Made by a program: the position numbers and the translations under genes. Below, piece after piece: positions 25,165-36,334 of a DNA stretch of 64,000 nucleotides. A model generated the notes under the pieces. That model was given only the letters and a program-made list of their open reading frames with translations, was not told the DNA's origin and did no database searches. This DNA is from Adiantum capillus-veneris (lineage: Eukaryota; Streptophyta; Polypodiopsida; Polypodiales; Pteridaceae), in contig CM043948.1 of NCBI GenBank assembly GCA_014529385.2, forward strand, positions 77,672,291-77,736,290, written 5' to 3'. Position 1 is the stretch's first letter. Each line of letters begins with the position of its first letter.

Positions 25165-25446
25165 ATGAATAACCCACATGATGATCATTTCTATCGCTTT
25201 CACTCTGTACGATCTATTAGGATTAATGTATAGATTAGCCGTAAAATACACTTTCTATCGCTTTCACTCTGTACGATCTATTAGGATTAATGTATAGATT
25301 AGCCATAAAATACACTTTTAACAACGTATAGTGTTTCTCTTCGGCCCTAAAAGGCTCAATGAAATACTTCTATCACCGGATCCCATCATACTACCTCTCA
25401 TAGACTATAATTTTTCTTTTGATGTAAGCGTAGTTATCTTGCTATG
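25165..25446 (+). pseudogene. LTR small ORF 1, disrupted copy
   Basis: It starts at the ATG at 25165, immediately after a TAG. The intact homologue is at 61575-61793 (72 codons). This copy has TAG where the intact one has Trp, a 64-bp duplication, and a later TAA. It ends in ATGA overlapping the start of small ORF 2. Function is unknown. The encoded sequence resembles ORF 2 (shared K-L-x-F-Q, L-F-G-x-x-R-L-N, I-L-P-x-I). Confidence 0.5.
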
Positions 25447-25656
25447 AACCAAGAGGATTTGTACACACAATTAATCCCAATCACTAGACAAAATATATAT
25501 ATTATGGTAAGCACAAAACTACAATTCCAAAGAACAATTCGTAGCCTATTTGGTCAGCCAAGATTGAATGCCATTAACTCATCCATTAACCCTTTCATAT
25601 TACCCATGATACGATATGACCATAGCCTTGATGTTTTCATCTTCGTATTGTTTTGA
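25444..25656 (+). CDS. LTR small ORF 2, 70 codons, conserved in three LTRs
   Basis: MNQEDLYTQL start, KLQFQRTIRSLFGQPRLN core, hydrophobic end FIFVLF. The same 70-codon ORF is open in all three LTR copies in the window (also 33466-33678 and 61366-61578), with one or two residue differences. It lies downstream of the TATA box and upstream of gag, so it would be in the 5' leader of the genomic RNA. It overlaps ORF 1 by ATGA, which could allow coupled termination-reinitiation. No known family recognised. It could be a chance ORF kept by recent common ancestry. Confidence 0.45.
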   Translation: MNQEDLYTQLIPITRQNIYIMVSTKLQFQRTIRSLFGQPRLNAINSSINPFILPMIRYDHSLDVFIFVLF

Positions 25657-25863
25657 CATTCTCTTTTGCGTTCTTTCTTTGTGTGTGTGAATGCAAGAGA
25701 GAAAGAGTGAGTCTTCTTTGATTAAACTTCTTTCCAAACCCTAGTCTTCATGGCATCTATGGTTTAACTCCTTCATATAGTTTTTGTTGAGTTCTCTCAC
25801 AAACTCTCACAGCCATAAGCCCGGTGCTTTCTTGGCAAGACCGCAAATTTCTCGACATATTTT

Positions 25864-25880
25864 TGGTGAACCCGACGCGA
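25864..25880 (+). other. Candidate primer-binding site of element A
   Basis: Six bases after the LTR end comes TGGTGAACCCGACGCGA. Its complement would end in CACCA, as a tRNA 3' end does. I did not assign the tRNA. Position and TGG start fit. Confidence 0.6.
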
Positions 25881-25898
25881 ATATGCTAGGGTGAGAGT

Positions 25899-28287
25899 TT
25901 GTGGGTAACCATGGGTGATCATGTTGAGCAACAGGGTATGCATTTTGACCCAGCAACAATGCAAATGTTTCAAGCATTTGCAATGTTCATGCAACAACAA
26001 CATGCTACTAAAAGAAGGGAGATTTCAGCAACGAAGGCCATACAGGCGGTCGTCAACAGAATGGATCCGTTCAATGGCAAAGATGTAACCAAGTACTTAC
26101 GCGAGTATGTGAAGGAGATGGAGCTGCATCGCGTTGTCAGAAGGTGAGATGATTCAAAGCTTTGAGCTAGTTGTTGCTCCAGAAATTAGGGAGCATGTTA
26201 GGGCAATTAAAGATGGGCATGGGAGAAATTGGGAAGAACTCAAAGTAGCTTTAAAGGAGGAATATTTTATGGAGGACTCGGAGAGAGTGACCAAAAGGAA
26301 ATTCTTAGAATGGGTAGTCAAGCCAAAGCAAGGACTATCAATAACAGAGCTACTTAGGGAATTTGAGCGGCGCTATGCACAACTCACTAGGACAGAAAGG
26401 GCCACACTAGATGCAGAGAAGACAGATCTTTTCTTACAAGCTGCAGGTAAAGAGTTTCAAGAAAATTTGGAGCTTCTTCTTGAAGATAAAGATGCTGAGC
26501 AAGGACTAAAGACCGACTGGAATGAGGTTGAAGGTGCTGTCTCACTGCTTGCCAAACGACAAAGAAGAAGGGACAAGATGGTAGTAAACACTACAAGTCC
26601 TTCCACCTCAACTTCTGACAAAATGGTAAAGCCTACTTTTATCGCTCCTAAGTTTGATGAGTCCATGCTAGATGAGCTTGTGAAGGAAATGCGTGACTTG
26701 AAGGTGAAGTTTGCAAAGCTTGAAGAAAAAGGCCAACCATCAGGGCCACTTCTTAGGCAAAGACAACAGCCCAAAGAAGAGTTTGTTAATAGATGTATTT
26801 GGTGTGATAGTACAGACCATGTAAGAAGGGATTGTGATGATTTTAGTGATGCTTTGTCAAAAGATGTTGTCTTTTTTAAGGATGGTAAAATCCACTTAAG
26901 AGAGACAGGTCTACCCTTGAGAACTAACTTTGGGAAGGGCGGAATGCAAACCTTAGTTGAAGATATGGCAACCAAGCATGTCACCTCTTCAGTTGAGGCA
27001 ACTACTTATGGAGTAAAAATTGAACATTTTTGTGATGAAGAGGTGAGTGACCATCATGGTCAAATTTGGCCAAATGTCATGCAATTAGCTAAAAAGGGAA
27101 AGCTTACAAAAGAGATTCTACATGAAGCAGGTGATTGCATACGTCTAGAAACAGGATGGAATGATCTAGTGGACTCATTGTCAGTGCATGCCTACATTAC
27201 AAAATGCCAACAAAATGAGGCAATTGTAGAAGAGAAGCGCAGACGTGAGAATGTTGATGAAGGACCATCAAAAAGAGCTTCTAGAAGTGGGGGAAGAAGC
27301 GACTCAATGCCTTCTCAAACACCCTCAACACAAGGAGCATCTCCACCTGAAGTACTCATGGAGGAGTCTACAACAGGAAAGAAGAAAGAGCCAACGAAAG
27401 GTAAGACAAAAGGCCCCACTTATAAACTACAATCTGATATTGAGGTTGCTGCAGATTTAAAGAAAGTCTTGGCGGAAAGGATCTTGAATAGCAAGATTGA
27501 GTTTACTCTGGGAGAAGTTCTTGGCATTGCAAAGCGTGAATTCCATGAGGAGATCATTGACATCATCAAGAGAAAGAGGCAAACCCTTGCTGAAGTTTCT
27601 CGTCCACAGGTTGAAGGGGAAACCTCAAAGACACAAGGGATGCAACTGCAAAATAAGGAGAATGATGGACCTGTGGTAGGATGCTACCAATCTAGTGGGA
27701 GAGTGAAGCAAGTGTATTTCTCAAATGATGATGAAGAAGTTGAAGATATTCCTAGGAGTTACTATTCACGAAGTCATTGGGCAAGGGCTACTACAGAAAC
27801 TTTGGTCAAGGTAGGTGATCTTGAAGAGCCATTTGTTGCCTTGATTGACCATGGTTCAGAAATAAACATAATGTCAAAGAGTCTCTACAACAAGTGCAAA
27901 TGGCCGATGGACACAGATCATGGCTGGATGGTAAAAGTGGCAAACAATTCATCCGGTGAATTGTATGTAGCATGTCCAGGTGTGAAGGTAACAATAGGTG
28001 ATGTAAAGATTGACCAAAACTTCTTTGTACAGGATAAATCTTCATATCATCTCATCCTTGGACAACCCTACATTATGGGAGTTCGAATGGAAACAAAGGT
28101 AATGGACAATGGTTCAGCATATGCTAGAATACGTAGCAAAGATGGTAAACGAGCTGTCCAATTTCTCACAGTTTTTGTAAACCATGAAAGAAATCGTGAC
28201 AACCTCAGAGAACATCCTCTACCAAAGGTAAGCAAAGAGTTTCATGATCATAGAGAAATGATGGGTTTTGGCCAAGTACCATTGTAA
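25899..28287 (+). pseudogene. Element A gag and protease
   Basis: The first frame (25899-26147, likely ATG at 25911, MGDHVEQQ) holds a methionine- and glutamine-rich start and NRMDPFNGKDVTKYLREY. A one-base shift near 26134 leads into the long frame to 28287. That frame has a capsid segment with EGEMIQSFELV and ERRYAQLTR, one CCHC knuckle CIWCDSTDHVRRDC (about 26806), a charged linker, and a retropepsin domain with ALIDHGSEINIMS (about 27835) and LILGQPYIMG. His stands in the D-S/T-G position, which may reduce activity. The protease matures the polyprotein. A second frameshift at about 28284 separates this frame from RT. Confidence 0.85.
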
Positions 28288-30701
28288 AGCGGGATTGCAG
28301 TGGTACAAAAAGAAAAAGGGTCTCGCTTGATCCAAAAATAGGTGAAACTTTCTCGATGAGCTCCTTGGTAACAAGGAATGGATCAGTATCTTTTACAAAA
28401 CTTGAAGATTTGAAGAGATATGAGAGGCAATATGTGCATAATGTACAAATAGGCATGAAAAAGAGTGGGTTGCTAAAGCCTACTGAAAATGTTTTGGGTT
28501 TGTGTGAACAAGTTTCTTTTGTAGATACTATGGGTGAGCTTGATGCTATAATGAGGTCTAGTTTGCATCTTGAAAATGAAGTTGTGGAAGTTTGCTCTAT
28601 GGAAATGTATCAAGTAATAGAAGCCTTTAAAGAAAGCCAAACAGTTGGCCCAAAAGTCCATGTTGAAACTAAATACAAGAGTGTAGCAAGGAAGGTGAAA
28701 CCAGTAGCTTCACCCTTACCACCCAACAACAGGGAAAAGATTGAACAGGCTTCTTTACAACCAAGTTTGCGGAATCCTAAAAAGATCGGGCATACCTTCA
28801 CAAAGGAGTCCTTTCAAGAGTTGCAGATTGGTTGCGAGGAGTTTCTAACACAGGAGGAGACAAAGTGCTTCAAAGAAATGCTTTCAAAGCATGGTAAGGC
28901 TTTTGCATTTGAGCCACATGAGATAGGATGTGTTGATCCTTATATTGTAGCTCCTATGGTAATTTTCACAATACCTCATGTGCCTTGGAATCTGCGGCCT
29001 ATTCCGGTTCCAAAGGCTCATTTGCCAAAGTTAGTAGAGCTACTGAATGAGAAAATCAAAATGGGAATCTTGGAGCCTTCTTGTGCTCCATACTCAAACA
29101 GGTGGTTCACAGTTCCAAAGAAGAATGGTTCTCTACGCTTCATCCAAGATATGCAACCAATGAACTAGGTGACAATTAGAAATGTAGGTACAGGTCCAAT
29201 TGTGGATGAATTTGCAGAGGCGTTTGCAGGGAGGGCAATCTACTCAATGGGGGATCTCTACTCAGGGTATGATCAATTTCAGCTTGCAATCGAAAGCAAA
29301 GACTGGACAACCATGAGGACACCTTTGGGTTTGGTAAGGATGTGTACCTTGCCACAGGGAGCAACCAACTCGGTTGCACATATGATGAATGGGATGAATA
29401 AGGTCTTACGTGACTTTATTCCTCAAATCACAATGCCTTTCATTGATGATTTTCCTATCAAAGGATGTGAATAAAGTGACAAAGATGAAGCTTTGGATTT
29501 CAAGGGATGTCGCAGGTTTGTGGTAAATCACATAAATGATTGTGATAAAATTTTGTCTAGGTTGGAAGAAGTGAATCTTACATTGTCAGGGAAAAAGTCT
29601 ATGTTTGGTTTCAAAGAAGTGCTCATTGTGGGACACATGTGCGGGCCATATGGTAGGAAACCTTGTCCATCAAAGGTAGATGCCATCCAAAGAATGAAAG
29701 AAACATGCACTAGCATCACTGAGGTTAGAAGGTTTCTAGGAGCATGTGTCTTCTATGTTATTTGGATTCCACATTATGCACATGTAGCTGATCCTCTTTA
29801 TCAGCTGCTTAGAAAGAATCAAAAGTTTAAATGGACAGAAGCACATGTAAAATCCATGAAAAAGCTAAAGGAGTTACTCCAGACAGCAACGACTTTGAGA
29901 AAGGTAGACTATGAGTGTCAAAGGCCAGTGATTGTGACAGTAGATACCAGTCCTACAGGGATTGGATGGACAATAGGGCAAGATGACAAAGAAGGACACA
30001 GATATGTGGTAAGATTTGGAGCAAAGGTACTAAGTGCTCATCAAAGAAACTATCCAGAGATAAAGAGAGAGTTATGGGGTATGGTTACAGCCTTGAAAAG
30101 TGGGAAAGAGTACCTAATTGGTGCATGTGTGGTTGTAGAAACAGATTGTCTACCACTTCTTGGGATGATTACAAGCTGCTCAACACCAGACATTGCTATG
30201 TTGCGGTGGATTGCCTACATTAAGTCCTTAAATCCCGAGTTTAAGCACATTGCAGGTAAAGACAATACAGTGGCACATATTCTATCAAGGGCAAGGTATG
30301 AAGATGAGTCGCAAATGATTGATGAGGGAGATGATGTAGGCACAAAATTCTATTCTATCTCTCATGTCAAAGGTAACAATGTCTGCATGACTAATTCACT
30401 TGAATTGTTCTTGAAAGATCTTTATGAAGGTGATTGGCTTTCTATTGGAAGGTACTTGAGTACTCTAACAAAACAGGATGATTGGTCTGAACAAGAATTC
30501 AAGAGGATACGCAGGAAAGCATATGGGTACTTTTTGAGGGATGGTTACTTGTGGAAGCATCTTAAACAAAAGGGTGCTACACCACAACGGGTTATATGTA
30601 AAAAAGAGACTCAAGTAAAGCTCATGCAAGAGTTTCATGAGAGTCTATGGGCTGGACACAGGGGTGTGTGGGCAACCTTTTCCAAGTTGAAAGAAAAATA
30701 A
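28287..30701 (+). pseudogene. Element A reverse transcriptase and RNase H
   Basis: One frame with in-frame stops TAG at 29166-29168 and TAA at 29472-29474. RT motifs are RPIPVPKAHLPKL, MGILEPS, WFTVPKKNG, LYSGYDQFQL, LPQGATNS and the catalytic FIDD (about 29445). RNase H follows with VTVDTSPTGIGW, KRELWGM and ETDCLPLLG, ending in KHIAGKDNTVAHILSR. Integrase HHCC residues begin at HESLWAGHRG before a TAA at 30699-30701. No archaeal-type second RNase H is present. Converts genomic RNA to cDNA in the particle. Confidence 0.88.
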
Positions 30702-31814
30702 TGGTGGAAGGGTATGTATAAAGATGTATCTCAGTTTGTAGAGTCATGTGTAACTTGTCAAATGTATTCAAATGTTCGACATCGTGATGGATTGCACCCT
30801 ACATGTCCACTAGCCATGCACTATAAATGGGTTGTGGATCTAGTCACGATGCCTTTAGGACTCTGGCAGATGAGATACTTGGTTCTTGCATGAGAGGACC
30901 TAACTAACCAGGTTGAAGGAAGAGCATTAAGAGCTAAGACCACAGAAGCTATGTGCAAATTCCTTCTTGATGAGGTGATTTGCCGTTATGGTTGTGTGGG
31001 AAAAATCACTGCAGATCGAGGTGAACTGGATGCCGAAGAAGCAAGGGAGTTCTTTTCTAGATTAGGGATCAAGCTTTCTCTTACTACAGCTTACAACCCT
31101 GAAGGCAATGGAAAGAGTGAAAGAGGGCATCCTCCTATCATCAAAGCTTTGGCCAAGGCTTGCGAAGGAAGAGTTGGTGAGTGGCCAAAATTGTTACCAT
31201 ATGCTTTATGGGCTGATCGTACAACACATAGCTCAGTAACTGGCTACATGTCTGCGGAGCTAATGCATGGTCAAAAGCCAGTGATGCCGATTGAGGATAC
31301 AATTCCCACATGGAATGTACTACCTTGGCAAGAGGGGCTTAGTAGGGAAGATCTCCTTGCACTGCGTATAAGGCAGCTAGAGAGAAGACCTGGAGACATT
31401 GAAGCTACAAAAGAACGACTCAAAAATGCAAGGTTGAAAAACAAGGACTATTTTGATAAGGGACATCAACTCAGGAGCAAAGAAATTGACAAAGGTGATT
31501 GGGTTTTAGTGTATGATAGTAGCCTTGATAACCAGCACACAGTCATGCGTAAGTTCTCAAAAAGATGGTTTGGACCGTATGTTGTAATGCATGTGCATGA
31601 AAATGCTACTTACAGCTTGTCTGAACTAGATGGTACAGAAGTAAAGATTCCCATTGCAGGAAAAAGGATTAAAATGTTTAAGAGAAGAGGAGACAATGAT
31701 CTAGAAGATATGGATGAGGAAGAAGAGAAAAACACAGGTGAAAATCAAAGTGAACATGAAGCTCTGGAATCATCCAGTGAAGAAGAAGACAAGGAAGATG
31801 TACAAGAGGTCTAA
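30702..31814 (+). pseudogene. Element A integrase
   Basis: It continues the same frame past the TAA at 30699-30701. CVTCQ completes the zinc-binding HHCC module. The core has KWVVDLVTMP, KITADRGELD and AYNPEGNGKSERG, giving the D, D and E residues. A TGA at about 30892 interrupts the core; from 30951 the frame is open to 31814. The C-terminus has GDWVLVYDSS, RWFGPYVV and an acidic Glu-rich tail. The right-hand copy lacks 120 bp of that tail (31706-31825 equivalent). Confidence 0.88.
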
Positions 31815-31860
31815 TCTTACAAAGAGACAATGTGGCACATACCGGAGGATGTGCAGGTTT

Positions 31861-31872
31861 AGAGGGGGTGGA
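31861..31872 (+). other. Polypurine tract of element A
   Basis: AGAGGGGGTGGA lies immediately before the TG of the 3' LTR. The same tract flanks the right-hand copy on the minus strand at about 63197-63208. Confidence 0.85.
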
Positions 31873-33250
31873 TGTCGTGCTGTGACACGTACATAGTGGG
31901 AACGCATGCTACAAGATCTATCTTGTATTTTTTTAGATACATAATTATATTTCCTATAGTGTACATATGCATATTTAAGTATAATAATAAGCCTTCTATC
32001 TCATCCTATTATTTTTCTCAAGGGTAACATATCCTTACTTTACCATTAGAAAATACTATGGGAAAAGCATCAATAGCTCCGCCTCTTTAACTTGGGGCAA
32101 AAAGCATTGATTCTTTATTTCTACTATTTCATTATCATCTCACACCCTAGCTAGATCCTATATCTAGGGTAAACTCCAATATATATATATTCTATGTATT
32201 TTTCATACTTTTCTTATATTTCTTTTTAAATAGCTACTAGGAGAGAATCAAATCCTAGTGGGACACTAGGTGGCATGATTTCAAAGATACGCTTATTTTA
32301 ATGCATTATTGCAAGCATGATTACAAAACTTTTTCAAGGAGCAATGTCATGCTTTCATATGGCATGAGGTGTCCTTTCGAATTAAATGAAAGTCTAGGCT
32401 AAGGAGACCACATGAAGACTTTTGCTGCCATAAATGGACCCTATTTTGATGAATTTTTTACACAAGGTTCCAATCCGAATTGGAAAACGATTTTAAAATG
32501 AAAATCGTAGCTAACGAACTGAAGTTTTTGCCCATATTTTTACTTTCTTGTTTAGAGTCACGGTTGAGGAGATATGATCAAAATACTGGACCCCAGTCTG
32601 CCCACATCATGCAGGGACAACTCATTTCCAACTTTTCCAATCCCTGTTCACACTGGCTCCTCTCTTCTTGTGTAAACCCTTGTGGGTTCCCTTCACCTAT
32701 AAAAGGGGACCTCTTCTTCCTTGGAAAGAAGTCAAGCATTCAAGCCATTGATGAGAGGAATTCTTGAGGGAGTGAGTAGTAATGCCTAATTGTACTTAGC
32801 CATTAACATAAGCCCAAGCCTACACTTTCTCCTAGAGGGAGACTAGGCATTCTTGCAACAAGCTAACCTTGGAAGATCAACTCTAATCAAAGAAGGTCTT
32901 GCACTTGGTGTATCAATCAAAGTGGAATTATCCACTCTTCTTCTCTCTCCATCAGTAAGATGTGTTCTACATTGTTGTTTTCTTGATTTCTTATTGTTTT
33001 CTTTTTCATCTCTAATCCGACATATATATATATATATATATATAGATATGTATCTAATCTCATCTCCTTAACCAAATCTATCTCTCTCACTCTTAGTAAT
33101 TCATCCTCTCTACAAATTTTAGGTTCTCTTGCTACAGGTACATCTCTCCCCGCAGTATCCTTATTGCCTACGGGCAAGAATAGGGCTTGGGAGGGAAACT
33201 TCTCATCACTTCACTTCTCTCATATCTACATTTCTCACATACTATCCTAG

Positions 33251-33469
33251 ATGAATAACCCACATGATGATCATTTCTATCGCTTTCACTCTGTACGATG
33301 TATTAGAATTAACGTATAGATTAGCCGTAAAATACACTTTCAACAACGTATAGTGTTTCTCTTCGGCCCTAAAAGGCTCAATGAAATACTTCTATCACCG
33401 GATCCCATCATACTACCTCTCATAGACTATAATTTTTCTTTTGATGTAAGCGTAGCTATCTTGCTATGA
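33251..33469 (+). pseudogene. LTR small ORF 1, one stop
   Basis: 73 codons including the terminator, with the length of the intact copy at 61575-61793 but TAG in place of Trp at codon 24. The remainder is open and ends in ATGA overlapping ORF 2. That the rest of the frame is kept suggests the stop is recent. Confidence 0.5.
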
Positions 33470-33678
33470 ACCAAGAGGATTTGTACACACAATTAATCCC
33501 AATCACTAGACAAAATATATATATTATGGTAAGCACAAAACTACAATTCCAAAGAACAATTCGTAGCCTATTTGGTCAGCCAAGATTGAATGCCATTAAC
33601 TCATCCATTAACCCTTTCATATTACCCATGATACAATATGACCATAGCCTTGATGTTTTCATCTTCGTATTGTTTTGA
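33466..33678 (+). CDS. LTR small ORF 2, second copy
   Basis: Same 70-codon ORF as at 25444-25656, with Gln for Arg near the C-terminus (MIQYDHS). Being in the 3' LTR, it would be transcribed only from this LTR's own promoter or as part of the 3' end of the genomic RNA. No known family. Confidence 0.45.
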   Translation: MNQEDLYTQLIPITRQNIYIMVSTKLQFQRTIRSLFGQPRLNAINSSINPFILPMIQYDHSLDVFIFVLF

Positions 33679-33879
33679 CATTCTCTTTTGCGTTCTTTCT
33701 ATGTGTGTGTGAATGAAAGAGAGAAAGAGTGAGTCTTCTTTGATTGCACTTCTTTCCAAACCCTAGTCTTCATGGCATCTATGGTTTAACTCCTTCATAC
33801 AGTTTTTGTTGAGTTCTCTCACAAACTCTCATAGCCATAAGCTCGGTGATTTCCTGGCAGGACCGCAAATTTCTCGACA

Positions 33880-34504
33880 GCGTAGGATGTCTTCTGTGTG
33901 ATTTTGGACTCTAAACAAAATTCTGAGCATACCACAGTGATTAGCACCTTAAGGAGAGTCTGTGGTTCAAATTTGGGGCAATTCTAAGCAGTTAGACATC
34001 CTACGCGTAGGATGTCTAAGGCATGATTTAGAGGGAAAATTCAAACTATGGACATAGCAAGGTGTTGTATAGCCTTAGGCAAGCCTCCTAGTCAATTTTG
34101 GTCCAATTTGGAGTTGATTTGACTGGTGAATTCATCAGAATGGACATCAGGCTTTTGGAACAGATTCTTGATTATTTGGCCAACCTATAGGTGTCAGAAT
34201 CAAAATGTAAAAATAGCTATGAGTTTAGCACATCAAGGGAAAGCTACAGTGCAAGTTTGAGCTGAAAGAGAGCAAAAAGACATCCTACGCGTAGGATGTC
34301 TCCAGGGTCATAAAGTGGTCAAAATTCTACTTCGGCCACATAGGGAGGTTCTAAGTGTCTCAAGGATTCCAGATCTTTTTTCAAAAGTGAATTTGGACCT
34401 TGTTTGGCCTATTTACCAAGCAAAGACAAGAACTGTCAGACATCCTACTCTTGGAGTGCAATAGAAGCTTATGCAGCCCAAATCTTGACCTAGTGGCATC
34501 CAAA
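33880..34504 (+). repeat. Leader with CCTACGCGTAGG palindromes, right part
   Basis: It continues the leader at 22481-23765. It has the right half of the interrupted palindrome (33880-33892), perfect 24-bp copies at 33994-34017 and 34278-34301, and a half-site starting at 34438. It then switches near 34505 to minus-strand integrase sequence of element B, marking a junction between two elements. Confidence 0.75.
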
Positions 34505-35765
34505 TTCAATTTGAATGAAACTCGATAAGCCCATAGAGCAGCATGGAGATTCATTTCTCAGTTGGTCCTTCCTGAACTAACCACTTTGGTCAGTACTGAG
34601 ATCATAATTTTATTCGAATGCTCAGCTTGTTCGTTTTCTTGTGGGTGATAGGGAGCTGATTTGTTATGGATAACCATAAACTCATTTAGCAGATACTCTA
34701 TTACCTCGTTGAGGAAATGAGTTCCCCGATCACTGACAATCTCTATTGGCAGTCCATACCTTACAAATACATACTCATATAAGAATGCAACAGTGGTTCT
34801 AGCATCATTCTTTTGAGTCGCTTTAGCCTCGGCCCATTTGGTCAAATAGTCCGTAGCTATAGTGATATATTGAGCTTGGGTTCTATAAGCAGGTGGCTGT
34901 ATCAGTCCCACAAAATCTATACCCCATTTTGGGAAGGCTCTGGCCCCCATCATTGGTCTTAAGGGCATGTTGTCTACTCGTGTTGGCATTTTTGCTCCTT
35001 GACAATCATCACACCTTCGAACATATTCTTTGGCATCTGCAAAAAGTGTTGGCCACGATATGCCTGCCATCAAGATTGGTCTTGCAGTGGTCTCACTAGA
35101 AAAGTGACCTCCAGCTAATCCAACATGTGCTTGTTCTATAATTGGAATATGCTCGTTTTCATTTGCACAAAGACGCAAATGTTGATCTTTACCTCGCCGA
35201 TATAATTGGTTCTTGCTTCGGTTTCAATTTCTCTTTGACGGCGTTTACTCATATCCTCAGGAAATGTTTGGCTCGATAAGTAAGTAACCATATAGTTACT
35301 CCACTTAGGAAGAGGTGACATTTGAAAGAATGTTACATGAGGAATGGGTTGTTGTTTCTGAAATTGAGGGAAATCTCTTACAAAAGATCGAACATCTCTC
35401 CTCATAGTCGGCCAAAATATTCCAAGTCTTAAGATTCGTTGTATAGTTTGCTATTCTGTAAAGTAAAGTCCTACTATGGTGACATGTGCTTGACTTAGGT
35501 ACTGATCCCTTTCTTCAGGGTTAATGCATAAAAGCAATATCCTGTCTCGATTTCTTTTATATAGCCTCCCTTCTAGTAATTGATACGTAGCCGATTGCTC
35601 GATTAAATCAACTGTGATAGGGAGTGGTGAATCCACTTGAGCTATCGTCATTAATGACACAATTTTTTTGGACCATCTTGGTATCATTTCCACGGAGAAC
35701 AAATAGGCATCTGGTAGATCATCATCTACCCCTTTAGGTGATTCCCCCGAAACAATACTGGACAA
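34505..35765 (-). pseudogene. Element B integrase, C-terminus lost
   Basis: ORF pieces 35765-35451, 35405-35136 and 35178-34558 with frameshifts. Zinc-binding residues are HVGLAGGHFSSE and CDDCQGAK. The core has WGIDFVGLI, IVSDRGTHF and PYHPQENEQAEHSN, giving D, D, E. After ALWAYRVSFK (about 34510) the sequence is no longer integrase-like. A TGA follows SSGRTN at about 34558. Confidence 0.82.
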
Positions 35766-35774
35766 ATGATCTAC

Positions 35775-36334
35775 TCATTGATGTGTAGTTCCTTTTTTAA
35801 CAACCACAGTGAAATCAAATTCGAGAAGAATGATGAACCATCTCACTAATCTCCCTATGCTGCATGGTTTGTTGACCAAATATAACAATGCTTGGTGGTC
35901 CACAAAGAACATAAACTTGTTGGCCAATAGGTAATGTCTATACTTTTTAACGGCATAGATCATTCCTAGTCCTTCTCTTTCAGTGGTGGTGTAATTCTTT
36001 TCTGCCATATTTAATTGCCGACTAGCATAAGAAATAGGAAATTCAATTTTCCCATCTCCTGGTTGGGCTAGTATACAACCAATAGCAAAATTTGAGGCAT
36101 CTACGTGTACATGAAATATCTGATCCCAATCGAGTGCTTTCAATATTGGAGCTGAGGTGAGAGCTTGCTTAAGCTTCATGAAGAATTCTTCACATGCCTC
36201 GGTCCATTCAAAAGTGCGTAATCAATCTATACATGGGTTTTGCAATTATAGCATACATGTAGATGAACCGTCGGTAATATCCACAATGTCCCATGAAGGC
36301 TTGTACCCCTTTGACTGTTGTTGGTCTAGGCAAA
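35775..36334 (-). pseudogene. Element B RNase H and RT connection
   Basis: HVHVDASNFAIG, TTEREGLGMIYAV and FFVDHQALLYL are the RNase H catalytic blocks. The upstream part (36334-36180) reads as RT thumb with GHCGYYRRFI, but in a frame broken by a stop. It ends at a stop after KKGTTHQ. No second RNase H follows, unlike element C. Confidence 0.8.

Larger units (their letters stand above)
23766..25857 (+). repeat. 5' LTR of element A
   Basis: TG...CA bounded. It contains TATAAAAG at 24591-24598 about 40% into the LTR, so transcription should start near 24620 and the rest is R/U5. Relative to the other copies it has a 64-bp tandem duplication (25191-25254 repeated at 25255-25318) that disrupts the first small LTR ORF. 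It keeps about 24 bp near 24850 that the 3' LTR lacks. Confidence 0.92.
23766..33879 (+). mobile_element. Element A: full-length Ty3/gypsy retrotransposon, 10.1 kb, decayed
   Basis: LTRs of 2092 bp (23766-25857) and 2007 bp (31873-33879), each TGTCGTGCTG...TTCTCGACA, flank a 6-kb internal region with gag, protease, RT, RNase H and integrase in canonical order. The 4-bp target duplication GCGT is at 23762-23765 and 33880-33883. Its target was a 24-bp palindrome, rebuilt exactly when the element is removed. Frameshifts and stops make the polyprotein non-functional. A second copy of the family starts at 61165. Confidence 0.93.
31873..33879 (+). repeat. 3' LTR of element A
   Basis: Near-identical to 23766-25857 by eye, with a deletion near 32956 and a longer TA run near 33022. 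It lacks the 64-bp duplication. It ends TTCTCGACA, followed by the GCGT target duplication. Confidence 0.92.

Noticed and set aside
23014-34301. Regularly spaced palindromes read as a CRISPR array
   Set aside because: Spacing of 125-290 bp, a plant retroelement context and no cas genes exclude it.
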